Assembly (NCBI RefSeq): GCF_009870125.1
Contig: NC_046680.1
Coordinates: 18,867,501-18,931,500 of the forward strand
Reading direction: 5' to 3'
Origin: Drosophila pseudoobscura
Taxonomy: Eukaryota; Arthropoda; Insecta; Diptera; Drosophilidae
DNA: 64,000 nt
A program made the position numbers and the translations under genes. The first letter of the stretch is position 1, and each line of letters begins with the position of its first letter. Of the stretch, positions 13,281 through 26,700 are shown one piece after another. The notes below the pieces were generated by a model, which saw only the letters and a list, made by a program, of their open reading frames with translations, was not told the DNA's origin and ran no database searches.

Positions 13281-14330
13281 GGGAACTTTGGCTTTGAGTT
13301 ATGGAATCTGTGTACTGTGGGAGCCTTCACAATTCTAAAATTTGTGGGGAATAATATAACAGATTGACTTCCGGAAGCCGGGCTACACAGACCAGGCAAA
13401 CGCTCGCTATCTTGCTCACAACCAAATTAACGCCCATTTCTAATTTACTGAGCTGTGCACTCGGAACAGCGCTACGCCCCGAAGAGAAATGCAATTATTT
13501 GTGTAATCGTTGAAACAAAGCACAAGCACTTGGTTGGTGTTGGTGGTTGGCCGAGACACAGCCCGGGCACCGCGAACGAGGGCGGTGGCAATTATTTGCC
13601 ATTTATGCAAAGCGGAAACTCGACGGACTACTGATCGTTGCGATCGCTCTTTTTGGGCACCAGACTGCTGCGACAAATGACCGAGCTGTGACTGTGTTGG
13701 GGTCTCGAGGGCAACAATATCAAGCTGAAGATCAATGGAAACGACTCTTGGTTTAGCTGCTCTCCAGTTTCGTGCCGTCCATATGAACGTATGGATGTAT
13801 GCATGCACACATTGTTGCGTTGCTGCCGCGATCGACAGCTTAGAAGATGGGAGCAGCTCTAACGGCACTGTCATCTACAATTCCAGTTCCGCTTTGCTAA
13901 CTTTTTGCCGTTGCTTCGACACTCCGTTCCGTTGTCTTGTTGTTGGAACTGAACTAATAATTGGCACCGAAAATCAACTCGGCCTCAAACCGACACAGAC
14001 GCAGACGGAGTAATGTACATACAACGGACATACTCACACAACTATTTATAATCCGGCACAACGGAGAAGACGGGAAAGGCGAACGCAACAGAAAACATGA
14101 CGATGATGATGTCGCCTGGTATTTGGAGTTTGCAACCAACACAAGGCGACAGAAACAAAAATGAGACAGACGGAGCACTCACACGCAATATGTTCTATTT
14201 TAGTCGCTAATATGTATTATAATGACCTTACAAAGCCAACGCAGTGGAAGCTCCTGGTGTAGAAGTCAATTCCCTCCAGTTGAATTTATTGGAAAAATAT
14301 GGAAAATTGCGGATGAAAACACTTTCGTAC
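13281..14330. other. vlc 5' flank / probable 5' UTR and leader intron
   Basis: No coding exon found. Because a Motif 1 box facing vlc lies at 14331-14339, transcription of vlc probably begins just below it (about 14.25-14.33 kb), which would place a 5' UTR exon and intron in this stretch. The exact leader exon cannot be fixed by eye. Confidence 0.4.
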
Positions 14331-14720
14331 AGTGTGACCGCGGATTGGTTAATAAAGTATGCCCGTCCGACCCGAACTTAGCCCACTTTGCCCCCCTCTA
14401 TTTAAACAGTGTTTCCACTGTGTTTCCTTGAGCTAAACTGCGAAATAAAATATTTTTGTAAATTTTCCTTCCTATCCTTCCTCATTAATTACAAAAACCT
14501 CACCATATCTCTCACCTCTTAAAGGTTAATTATTTTCGTGGAGTGTATTTTAATACCCACTGGTCGACAATGGGTTAATTGTTCTCTGGCCATGATCAAG
14601 TCAAATTCGTCGATTTTGATATTCGATTTGATATATGTAGCTATGCAGGACCCTCAACCTGAACGCAATTTTCATTCGATTGATGATTTAATTTTCTATG
14701 AGATTAGCTACTTTTACTTT
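14330..14720 (-). repeat. Diverged copy of promoter-associated dispersed repeat, upstream of vlc
   Basis: The head (14330-14379) reads CAGTGTGACCGCGGATT then a CCGTCCGACCC block, as in the Pcf11 copy at 28075. The tail resumes near 14613 with TTTTGATATTC, a GTAGCTATG block and ATTCGATTGATGAT (compare 28207-28275). About 200 bp of unrelated sequence separates the halves, so this looks like an old copy with an insertion. The Motif 1 box (AGTGTGACC, 14331-14339) is nearest vlc. Confidence 0.6.
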
Positions 14721-15313
14721 ACTTTTCCCTTTTGTTGAATTGTGTCTAAAATAAGGTTTAAAAAATAAGGGGGAAAGCGCGTAGGAATATAGTGACATTG
14801 CTGCGATGAAAAATGCCACCACGAAAAGATCCCACAAAATTTGAGCACCAGCTATATTTAACTATGACTATATTTCATTTTCTTTTCATTTTCAAATTCA
14901 ACTTACAAAGACGATGAAATTATTTTAAGCTCTGATTTGAATGTCCTCCATTAAAATAACTGAACAAAATTGAAATACAACCGATTTTTGGTCTTTAATT
15001 ATTGCGACATATTAGCCACTCAACCCATATCACATGAAACCTCCAAACAGTTCCGCCATTCTTTATAAATATATACGAGATATTACCGCTCAAGACATTC
15101 AATTGGTATACAAATCGAAGAATATCCAGATAATTTTCTACTCTTTTCAATTATGTGTATTTTTCCTCAGAAAAGGATAGTTGGGGTTGTTTAGGGCCAA
15201 TCATTTGATCAGGATTTTAATTCGTTTTAATAAATGATAGAAAAAGCCTGATAAAAAGTTAGGAATTCTATCCATATTTCTCTATACAACTTTACTTAAA
15301 CATAGAAGTTAAC
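14721..15313. other. Intergenic, AT-rich
   Basis: AT-rich sequence between the vlc upstream repeat and the 3' end of the RRP9 gene. It should contain the RRP9 3' UTR, but I see no canonical minus-strand AATAAA close to the stop. Nothing else identified. Confidence 0.5.
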
Positions 15314-17000
15314 CTACTTGCCGGTCGCATTTTGTAACACTATATCAACTACAACTACATTATTCTTGGCCTCTTTGTGTCGCCACCAACGACCCAGTCG
15401 ATGCTCCTGCCCGACGCCCACATAAAGTTTAGTGCCATCGGCATTAAAGGTAAGGCCATTAATGAAGCCAGTTATGGGTATGCTTTGAATCTGTTGCAAC
15501 TTGCGGGCATTTGGATTCGTTTGCCAGAGTTTCACAAAGCCATCACAGGAGCCTGAATATGATAGAGAACGTAAGAGAAGGTGGAAATAGAAATTAAAGA
15601 ATCCATCCAACCTGTTGCCACTAAATCCGTATTGACCACCACAGCAATGGCTGTTATCCAGTTGGCGACGCCGTTTTCACCCACACCATGGGCCAGCTGT
15701 GTGGTGCAAATGGGTTTCTTCTTTAGGGCGCTCCACAAACTGATAGCACTGCAAATGTTACGAAATTTTAGTATCTATCAGTCGGCGATATTTACTATAT
15801 ATTTTACCCATCCACACCACCTGACACAAAGTGTTCATCGTTCATTAACTTGACACACTCAATGCTGTCCCTGTGTCCATTATAGATCAGCTGCGATTCT
15901 TCTGTAATCTTCCAAATGCGCAAGGAACAATCTGAACCGCCTGCGGTAATGGCTCGCTCTCGACTCAGGGCATCTATGCTGGTGACTCCTGTTTGATGAC
16001 CAAATCTGGAGATAAAACGGTTCAAAAAATGTTTGCATGTTTACACTATTTTAAACTTACAAACTCTCCACATAGGCCATCTCGTCCAGCGACCAAATCT
16101 TCACAGAACGATCCTTAGCTGCGGAGTACAAGTCGTGCGTTCCTTTTCGAAAGACCAGGCCTGCAACGCTATCTCTGTGACCCTTCAGTGTCTTTACATG
16201 CTTCATCGTTTGTGGGCACCAGATTTGTATATGAGGACCGCCCTCGGCCAGAGCCATGTACTTCATGTCCGTGGACAGGCAGATGGCTATGACATGGGAG
16301 CGTCTCTTCTTGCCAGTTTCGGGCTCTTCGCGGTGTGGCAAAACATCGCATTTGTCCAAGACCTTTCCATTCTGCGTGGACCATTTCAGGACGAACTGAG
16401 ACTTGGCTCCGGCATAGAGGAATTTGCCGTCTGGACTGAGAGCCAGTGCACAGATTGGCATGTGGTGGAGCTTGTGTTTGAGAACACATGTCACATCATT
16501 GGTTTTCAGGTTGCCGGCAATGTTCCGTCGCAGTTTACCCACGCTATCCAAGTAGTCAGTCTGTAGACGCTGCTCAACACTCTGGCCCAGCTCCCGATCT
16601 TCGGCACGCTCCGACTCCTGCTTCTCAATCTCCGATAGATACTGCTTGGCCAGACGCAGACGTTTATCTTGTGCAGTCTCCTCCTCGCCCTCGTCGGAGG
16701 AGAAGGCTAAAGTGTTGTGGCCTCCGTCTCCCAGGTCACTGTTGTACTCCTCATCATCACTTTCAATTTCCTCATCCTTTTCCTTGGGACGGCGTTGCTT
16801 CTTCGGCACTGGCCCTTCTGCACGGGCATTCTGGAAACCCGATTTCCCCGATTTCGCTGCTGTTTTGACGCCTTTACCTTTTGTTGCTGCGGGATTCTTT
16901 TACAAACATTACAGGTACGTTTCTTTTTGGGCTGCTTCTGTCTTACCTTCCGTTTTTTGTTGGCCTTGCCGCCTGCTTTGAGAAAAAAGGACGATGACAT
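15314..17000 (-). CDS. U3-55K: RRP9 / U3-55K, U3 snoRNP WD40 protein
   Basis: Nucleolar WD40 protein that binds the B/C motif of U3 snoRNA and is needed for early 18S pre-rRNA cleavage. Exons: about 16919-17000, about 16061-16859, 15808-16005, 15612-15748, 15314-15552, giving about 484 residues (human 475). The N-terminus is basic (KANKKRK, KKQRRPK) then acidic (EIESDDEE). The signature ETAQDKRLRLAKQYLSEIEK precedes WD repeats from about residue 150: FRKGTHDLYSAAKDRSVKIW, FGHQTGVTSIDALS, EESQLIYNGHRDSIECV, and the family-specific C-terminus GVGQEHRLGRWWRHKEAKN. The first intron is unusual: the strong donor at AAG|gtaagac gives the wrong phase for every acceptor, and only a weak gtacct donor 59 bp from an acceptor keeps frame, so the exon 1/2 boundary is provisional. 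Sure of identity. Confidence 0.93.
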
Positions 17001-17120
17001 CTTGATAACTGACCAGTGCTTGGGCTTTAATTCAATATATTTATTATAAAAACTTAGTTTAAAAGCCGAAATAGGCCCACGTGCATACTTTAAAGCGGTA
17101 TGGATTTTTTAGTACATAGA

Positions 17121-17130
17121 AACAGCTGTT
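17121..17130. promoter_or_regulatory. Motif 5 E-box AACAGCTGTT in RRP9 promoter
   Basis: A perfect match to the Ohler Motif 5 core-promoter E-box (AWCAGCTGWT), about 120 bp upstream of the RRP9 start codon, where a housekeeping promoter is expected. A second copy of the same 10-mer sits at about 46859-46868, outside any known promoter. Confidence 0.55.
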
Positions 17131-17513
17131 TCAAAAGTGGCCATTTCTGAGGTCAGGCAACACTGTTTTTGGCGCGCACTCAAACATAAGTGCCACTATG
17201 TATATAATTTCTCAAGTAATTTTAACTGCAATTTATTGAAAATTTCAAATAGCTCTTTTATTTATGATTAAATTGAAATACTTTATTCAGAATATTTTAT
17301 GGATATAATTTAAATATGGATAACAATAACTATACGATTGAAAAGTTATCAAGTAATTTGGTTAATTCAGTTTTTCTATTTATTCCTTCAAATTAGCATA
17401 TACAATGATAGAAAAGCATGTTGATGTGACGCTTGTAGGGTATTGAAATTCGTTTTCCTGTGTTATAAAATTATCACAAAGTATGTTATTCAGTTTTAAA
17501 ATTGTAAATGTTT

Positions 17514-17519
17514 TTTATT
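17514..17519 (-). terminator. Candidate Pcf11 polyadenylation signal
   Basis: Minus-strand AATAAA about 220 bp past the Pcf11 stop codon (stop at 17738-17740). Confidence 0.45.
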
Positions 17520-17737
17520 AAATTTTGCCGTTGTTTTTTCCGCAATAACTGATGATGACGAATGTGTATGGGCTAGAGCTCCTGGTGGGAAGGAGAGCTC
17601 GGCCCCTAGTGCGTAATGGGTACCTACAAAGAACAAAGAACGCTCCGCGATGGAGAACGTTTCCATAATTTTCTAAAACTAAGTAACGTGTAAAAATAAT
17701 TGCAAAAAAATGAAATAGGAATATCTGTGTTCACGCG

Positions 17738-20700
17738 TTACATGATCGAGCAGAGGCCCGATGTTTCGGTGCCATTCTGGACCTTTTTCGTTCGTTTGAG
17801 CGTCACATTCCGCAACGCTGGCTTCAGTTCAACCACCGGCTCCGGATCGGCATCGACAGCAGGCGGGGGTGTGACTGGTTTCTGGGCAACGGCAGAAGAT
17901 GATCCCGCCGAGACTATCGCCGAAGTTGGTGCCGTTGTGGTCGCGATTGAGTTGCTGTTGCGGCTGTTGGTGCCGTAGCTGCTGCCAATGACCGAGATGG
18001 AACTGATATTGGCTGGAGCACTGGTTGCAATCTTGGGGACGAATGTGTTACCGCCGCACAGAACTGGAATGGTGGAAATGGTTTGAATTGCATTCACCTG
18101 CTGCGAGGTCTCCAGAGAACTGCAGTTTCCGGATCCGCCTATGACACTGATAGCCGAGACTTGCGTATCCGCTGCCGATCCCATCGTTGCTGCTGCCGGC
18201 GTCGATGTGGCGGCCATTGATGAGCCGTTGGAGGCACTATTACTTACTATACTACTTGTATTCTTAGTGATATTTATTTTTATTCTATTAACTAAGCTAG
18301 CCAAAGGTAACGCCGGTGCCGGTCCTGCTGCGCTCAGGTTATGCGTCGACTCCTGCGGCTCTCCATTCAGTTCTGTTTCCGCGTTGGCCACTGTCGCCAC
18401 CGTGTCCGCGGCCTCCAGCTCATCGTCGTTGGCTGGAAGAGTGAGCGAGGCCACCGAAGCTGGTCGCTCTATAGTAGCCGGCGAGGGCGAGGATCCAATC
18501 GTTTGGGTTTGTGTTTCTGACATGATACCAAAAGTATGAGCAACGCGTTCAATAACTGTTGTCTGGACACACTTACCGCTGCTGTTGATGGATATCTCAT
18601 CCTCGGGCAACGGCAGCAGTGGCACTACCGTGCCCACATCTTCGAAGCCATCGTCTTCGTCCTCATCGTACTCGTCCTTGGGCTCCTCTTTGATCTTTAC
18701 ATTTAGCAGGGCCAACCGCGTTTCATCATCCATCTCCTTCTCCACATACGTGTCCAGATCGGTGAAGGGAATGTTTGGCTCTTGGATCTCCACATCAGAC
18801 TCGTTGGCTGATTCATTCTGTGGCTGCTGGCTGCTTTTCTGCTTCGCCACATCATCCTCGCAGCCAGAGCTGGGGTCCACCTTGTCCTCCGATTCGTTGC
18901 CCATTTCGGCGCGCGTCACATTGGCGGGGACATACTCATCTTCATCGTCGTCAACAATTTCAGTGACGCTGGGCTCTTCGTTGGGCAACACAATTACATC
19001 ATCGTCATCATCATCGAACAGGCTCGGCGCAGGCTTAGCGGCGTCTGTTCACCAAAAAGAGAAGACAGACCATGAACTCAAGAACCTAAGAAGAAAAGCA
19101 CAGCAGAAATCTCATGCAACTTACCATCTTCCTTACCCCCATCCTCCAGCTTAAGTACCGTGTCCATTGCGTTGTCATCGGTGTTGTTCATGTCCACATC
19201 TTTGGAGTCTTTCTGCTCTGCGGGCGGGTTCAACGAAGTCTTGTAGTCCTCATAGCACAATGGATGGTAGATCTTATCCTCGACGCGAATGGCACTGCGC
19301 AAGTGCCATTCCTCCAGCTCCTCGTTGTAGAACTGCTCGAACTTCTCGTGGCACATGTCGCAGGAGCGGTCCACATCATCGTTACCGGCTGCGCAGGTGG
19401 GCACAGGCGAGTCCAGCGATCGTTGCTGGGAGAGATCATCGATTGCATCGGGGCCTCCTGGCTGGCCCTGTGTATCCAGGAAATTCTTCTCCCGCTCTTC
19501 CACATCCTCGATCTCTTCGTACTGCCGCCAGTCATTCAGGTCATAGTACCAGCGCCTGGAGGTGGCCTTGCGGGTCGAGTCACGCTCGCGTCGGTTCTGA
19601 CGGAAGTGCCAGTCTAAATGTTGACTGTACTTAATGGTCTGCTCGGGCGGGAAACGCACACCACAGCTGCTGCACTGCATGCCCAGGTAGAGCGTGGCCA
19701 CCACGGCCGACTGCCGGGTCTTGATAGTCTCTGGCCTCTGTAGGTTGATGCGTTTGATGGGCTCCGTTGGCGGCGAAACGTACACCGGTGGGGCGGCTGT
19801 GGCTTGGGCATCAGCTGGAGCGGCAGCTGCGGGCGCTTCTTTGGTTGAGGTTGATTCGCCAGCCGATATGCCCGGAATAGAGGTTCCACCAATTATTCCA
19901 GACGAGACGAGCTTTTGGAACAAATCATTGATATTCAGATTGCCAAGAGCATTGGATGCAGCTGGCAGGGATACGGCTGGTGCATGTGCTGCTGCCGCTG
20001 GCTGCTGCTCCACTACGGGCAGGGGCTGGACAATCATCGGTGGGGGCTGGGGTGGCTCTGCCGGAGCTTCTGTCTTAATGTAGACCATATCAGCCACGTG
20101 CGTCTTGCCGGCCACAACGCCCTTTGGCAGGGTTCCGAATCGGATAAAGCAGCTGCGTCCGCCATTCAGCTTCATGCCCTTGGGCAGGCCGCCATATTCG
20201 ATCTTCTGGAGCTGGCCATCGAGGAGAGCATATTGGAAGCTGTCCACAAACTGTATCGAATGCTGCTCGGCTCCCATCTGGAAGGTCTGCTGTCTGGCAT
20301 CCAGGAAGAGTGGAACAATCGTATGGGCATCCACAATCATGTTTATTTTGCCAACCACCAGGTCACGACGCACTCGACCAATGTCCACATTGGGCGGAGG
20401 ACCCTCCGCCTTGAGTACGTGCAGGCTGTTGCCAATGGGCAGGGAGACTGGCGGTCCACCAAAGTAGATCTCATACCAATGATCGTCGATATAAAGCTCG
20501 CGGGAGGGAAAGCCAAAGCGGATGCGATGTAGGGCCCCATCTAGATGGAACGGCTTGTAGTCGTCGTTGAAGCTTAGCGGCAGAGGCTCATTGTGATCGA
20601 TCATGATCACGCGCTGGCCATGCTGGAAGCCAATCTCGTGCGGCTCGTCGCCATCCATAAATATGATGGCCACCTGGTTGTAGAAGCGAATCTCTTTGGA

Positions 20701-23700
20701 TCCGCCATCGATGGTGATGCTGCGCACCACATCCGCCATGGGGTTGTCCAGCGAATTGATGGCCTTGGTCATTGTTACGGGCGGAACTGGTGGCAGACCC
20801 ATCATCGAGGGCGGCTGTGGTGGTGGCGGGACGATCGTTTGTGGCATCACAATCGCAGGCGGCTGTTGCCAGGGCATTCCCCGGAACCCGGGTGGTACAA
20901 CAGGAAGCGAACCACCCGCTCCTCCAGCTCCACATCTCTTATTATTGTTATTGTTGTTGTTGTTGTTGTTATTGACATTGGCCAACTGCCAGGCGGCCCT
21001 TTGAGCAGCCGCAGGATCCACCTGTTCACCCCATTTGCTGGGCTTTCGTCTCTTGTTCTCTCTCTTGGACTTCTCCCGTTTATTTTGCGTCGGCTTTTCG
21101 GTGGATGTCGATCCCTGTATTGGCTGATCCTCATATCTAGGGGAGCCGTCGCTGCGTGGCGAGCCAGAGGAATGATTCTCGTTGCTCTTGAGCTTGGGTA
21201 TCCGCTTGCGCAGAACAGCATCTCGGGCTGCATTACGCTCCACTTCCGCACCGTCAGGTCGGCGACGGGACTCCTTCATCTTGCTGTTCTCGTTAATGGC
21301 CACAACCTTCTGGACCAGGTCCTTGTACTGCTCTTGGTTCATATTGTGGTTCTCGTACATCTCCTGAGCCTGGCTGAGGATCGTGCGCATCTTCTCGTCG
21401 TGCGCCTCCTGCGAATCATCGTTGGCCTTCAGCTCGGCCAGCTGCTTGAGACGCTGCACCACAGACTGATCTCTGACTTTGTCTGAAGGGATGAGAGATT
21501 CATTAGTTCATTAGTTAGCTGTTGTTGTTCGGTGTGCAGGGGGGCGGGTGGTGTGATGTCTACTTACCGGACTTACCGGATAGCTTGTTGTGGAGACGCG
21601 CAGACTTGGCCAGCTTGGCGCGCAGCTCATCGAGTGATGGCCTCTTGAGCTGCGAATTTGTTTTGGATTGTGGCTACAGAAAACAACAAAAAAAAGGCAA
21701 TGTAAAATGGTTTCACAAAACCAAACGGAGCTCCGTCTCGAAATGTACCTTTTCCACATCACAGTTGTCCATTGAGTCGTCTTCCACCACGATGACTGCA
21801 TTTGCACTTCCAGGCTTTACCACAGCGGGAATCTCGCGACGCAGATCAACATCCTCGCTGCCGAAGAGACTAAGGGGAATATGGGAGTTATTAATGAGCT
21901 GCCACGGTTAACCAAGTACTTCTAAAATATCAGATCACTCACGCGTCCAGTTTAGTTGATTTGCTGCGTTTCTGCTGCGGTGGCTGCTCATCCCCGTCGA
22001 TCTCTGGGGGTAGCGAATCTGCGGAACGCTTCTCCCCAGTGATGCCTTGTACCTGCAGCAGTTTATTGATGGATTGCTGCAGTGTCTCCGATACATTACC
22101 CTGCGGCGAGCTCTGATTGACTAGTGGTGCGGATGCGGCGGCTAATGCAGATGCTGATGCTGATGTTGATGGGCTTAGCAGTAATGCTGTTGATAAATTC
22201 GCTGTAGATTTATCTAATTTATTAAACTGTTTTTGTATTTTGAACGACACTTTTGCGGGCAATTTTGAAGAAGACGTAGTACTAGTAGATGATGGCGATG
22301 ATGCGTTGGAGGCGCTACTAGCAATTTTTGTTGTGCTGCTGATGCTGATGCTGTTGTTGTTGGATGTGAATGTTGTTGTGGTCGTGTTGGCGGTGCTGCT
22401 GCTGTTGCTCTGGTCGAGTGGTTTGGTTTTGGCTATGGCGAATGCTGGCGGAGGCGGCGTCTGGGGCCGCCTCAAGTCAATGTCCATACTGGATGCCACC
22501 ATAATCGGTGGACTTGAAGCTGCAGGAGCTGGAGGGCCTGGTTCAAGTATTTGAAATGTATCTAGAAAATTGATTTTGCTTTTGGGCACACATTTTTGTT
22601 CTTACGGAGAGGGGAGAATGAGATGGAAGCAAGAGAACGACCAAAGTAAAATGGAAATAAAAGCAGAAGATGTGCTAAGCAAATTAAATCTGAGCGAGCA
22701 CCAAATATGAGAAAATCATAATGAAAAAATCATACAGAGAAGAGAGGACCAGGCGCAGGCCTTGGCCTTCAATCACCATCAGGCACAACAGCCAGGCTAG
22801 TTAGAAATTTAATTAAATAATGCAACAAAATCGTAGAGTGCAAGTGCAGTTCCACGGGGCTGGGGGCTCCGTTTGTGGAAGCAATGAGGCGCAATGTTAG
22901 GTTAGACTATTAAAAAAAAAAAATCATAATAGGTGGGATTCAAATGGTATAAATACTAGGGGGAGGGAAGGTAAAGGGTAAAAGTGCCGTTCTACAAATA
23001 CAAAAATAAGATAGATGTACAAATAGTAGAAATACAAAATACAACTAGCTGCTCTGCTGGCTGGCTCGCATATACAATACATATAGGGAAGCCAACTACA
23101 AAATTACGCTTCAAACAATTATAAAATAAATATGATATGTAATATAAGTATGTAAGTAGGTCTCGCTTGTCGATACTCCAATGTTTATAAATTAGTATTT
23201 TATGTTCGCTTTGGATTTACACGGGTTGTGTTCACAACAAATTAAAACTGCAGTCTTTATTTTATTTTAGTTTCTCTTTCATCTAAATCAATCAATGTTT
23301 TATCAATAGGCGGTTTAAGTACAAAAATTACTTGACAGTTATCATTATTTGTTTTCTTTTGTTCTGTTTTTTTTTTTTTGCTTTCAATTTAGTTTTGTGC
23401 TTTTTTTGGTTTTGTATAAATAAACTACAAATCACAACAAAAGGCGGCACCCTGGCTACGTTTTGCATCAATTAAAACAACTGGGAATGCAAAAGGTTTT
23501 CAAACACATTTTATTTACAGTTTACGATTTGATTTGATTTTCAAAAGGTTTTGGTTTTGTTTTTGCTAGGGTTCTTTTTTGATAGCACTCTTAATTATTA
23601 AAAACAAAAATTCCATAAATATACTAAGTGAGATCATATGTGGGCAGGCTGCGTTCGTTCTATTCCCCACCAAAAAAATGGACCAGAAAACAACGAAGGA

Positions 23701-26700
23701 ACGAAGGAGCCGAACAAGTTCGGGTATGCTCGTATAGAGGAAGATTTAAACAAAATTATGAAGGGATGCGCAGTGTAACGATCCTCTATTCTGAACGAAG
23801 GGCAGACGAGGACACGACCAAGGAAAGTTCATCTCGTTTGATCTTTGTCATTTTCTTGGATAAATCCACAAGAACTCTACTCCAATATAATTCGTTTAAC
23901 GTTTAACTTTTGCCATTTCCTGGGAAACTTTTACTTTTACTCTAGATCAGTGGTGTGCACCTGGACCTAGATATTCCACAGACTTTGGAACTATGCCCGA
24001 AACACGGAAACCAAGCTGCAGTTCTAGATAAATTAGCAAGATCTTAAATTCAAAATAATACTATGATCTTTCAAATAAATGACTAGCTAAAACGTGATGA
24101 ACTTTCCGTCTTGAGGTATCGTCTTTAGGATGAATATCACAATTTATCACAGCTTTCACAGCTTGGGTTGCGGGAGGAAGGTAGACAGGTAGAGCAAAAA
24201 AACCTTACGATGGGTCAACAACACACGCCCACAAGAGCCCGCCATTCCACCTGCCTAAGCCAGAGAGTGCCGCCAATTTGGTTTGTAATTTCAGCTTTCT
24301 CAACTACTTTGCCCGTACGGCCATGAGCTTCGAGGTCGACTTGCTTGTTGGCTAACAAATGTGAGATTAGAATTAAAAGTTGTTTCTTACGTTTCTCTAA
24401 ATCATTCGTGATGATTGTCACTTTTGCTGCTACTGCCGCTGCTAATGCTGAGGCTGAGGATGATGCTGATGCTGCTGCTGCCACTTGAGATAGGGATTCT
24501 GGAGCTGCTGTTTTCTGTTCGGGAGACTTTCCACCACCGCTGCGCAGGTCAACGTCCATGAAGATGGGCGAGCGACTGCGTGATCGGGTCGAGGACGACT
24601 TTCCGCGCATGGACGATGACGATTTGTGTGCAGCATTACGCTTAGATTTCGATGGCGAGGTGGTTGGAGAGGTGCTTTTACGCTTCGAATTTGACGGTGA
24701 TCCATTTCGGTCATGTCGGTCGGAATGCTCCTTTGCCGATGGTTTAGATGTGCGTTTGGCAGGCGATAGTGTCGAGGAGCTACTGCTAGCGCCACCTCCA
24801 CTTTTGTGTCGTGCATCAGAGCCCGATGAAGATGTTGAGCTCTTTGATTCGCTGCGCTTGCGATTCGATGAGCTGTTTGAATGGGAGCTACTGCCATTGT
24901 TGCTCTTGGTAGAGCGGCTGCTGTTGCGTACCGGTGACTTGCTGCGCGATCGACTAGATTTATGCGAAGATGAGGAGGATTTTCCCTCCAGACGGGGATC
25001 AGAGGATCGCGAGGGAGCCGCCTCCACCTGAGATTGCATTTGCCGCGCCAAACGTGGATCCCGCTGACGCACAGAGTTCAGTAGAGCCGGATTGACTGGA
25101 TTAACCCTTGACTTCGCGGAAAAGGGCTGTGTGCGGAAAAACCATGTTAGCTTTGATCAATGTTAATGCTCTATGCCTTTTGGATTACCTGTTGCGCAGC
25201 TGGCGTGTTTGGTATCCCAGGATTCCCAGCGTTACGAGAATTTCGAACGACTGGATCCATAATAGGTGGACGAAGAGCAGCAACAGAAGCGGCTGGCGCT
25301 GGCATAGCGACATTGGGTGCAACAGCAATAGCATCCGTCGCCTGGTTCAGCTGACGCTCTTGCTCCTCTAAATGCTTCTTGGTTTGCTCCAGCTCAAGCT
25401 CCAGTTTGCGTTTCTTGAGCTCCAGAAGCTCGCGGGTCTTAGCCTGGAGTATCTCCTCCATGTCGCTGGGCAGTGTGGAGTTAACCGGCATCCCAGGAAC
25501 CAAACCCTGTGCGCGAGTACCAAGAAGGAACAACGTTAGCCAATCTATTTGCGATGAGGAGAGACAATTGCCAGCAGACTGCTTACCGTTTTGAGAAAGT
25601 CCGGATTAACATGAATGGCGGGATTAACATGTATTTTGTTGGTGGGGTTCTTGGCCGTAATGGGCCAGTTATTATCAAGACGCTTCACCTTTACGTCTAG
25701 GGCATACATCTTGGAAGGTGGGAATACCTCGTTCCAGGTCTGTCGCAGGGCATACATCCGTTCGCGCACCTTCTCCAGCAACTGCGACTGGGAGTGCTGC
25801 ACCTACAAGGTAAAGTTGGTTAATGCCAGCGAAAGGTAAACACTTGAGTGAGATGGATGACTTACCGATTCAAACGCGTTGAGGAATATGTTGACTATAC
25901 ATTGTGCGAACAACTGCACGTAGCTGCTTCTCACATTCTTAATTATCGAATCAATTAAATATAGTATGGGCAATTTAAACTCGGGCGGCACCTGTTTAAA
26001 GTTTGGTAAAATAGGTAAGAATATAGAACAATAAGTTTCTACAGAACGTCGCTAGCAGTCAGTCAGACAGAGGGGCAAAGAGAGAGTAAGAGAGAAGTGG
26101 GGGACCGACAGACGGACAGACAGACCAAACATCAAATATCTTCCATCGGCGACATCATCAACGGCAGCGGCGGCATCTGGGCACAAGTTAAATCTGCACA
26201 AAGCCAGACAAAGGGAGGGATCTGTACAATCCAGTATGAGACTCGTAGAACAGGGGACTGAACAATCTCTAGGTATCCGAGTGAGCGGCTGATGAATTTT
26301 TGTGTTATTTTTTTACCAATGCGATTACATGGGTTCGAGCAAATGAATTTGTTACGACTGTTTGTATGTCCTTTTCCCCCGGTGTTTGGTGAGAGATGTG
26401 TTTGGAAAATGTTCTTTTTCTACACGTTTATGATTCAAAGTAGATTTTCTTTAGGATTAGATACGAACATAAGCAAGGTACTACAGGGCTGAAGTATTTC
26501 CGTTTAGCGTCTGGTTTACTTTTACCGAAGAGTGCGTTTTCTTCATTTCGCAATAACAAAAATTGCTGCATTTTTCTTTCATGGAATATTTTAGAAGCAG
26601 TAAACGTTTTTGTATAAAATAAAAGACAACTTGATGACGATTGTTTAAGTATTTTCTGTTTTTATTGCATTTTTCAGTTTACTTGATGTTTTTTTTTGTT

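Larger units (their letters stand above)
17001..17737. other. RRP9 promoter and Pcf11 3' UTR
   Basis: The first 150-200 bp act as RRP9 5' flank. The rest (to 17737) is AT-rich and probably Pcf11 3' UTR and spacer. No gene is seen. Confidence 0.5.
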
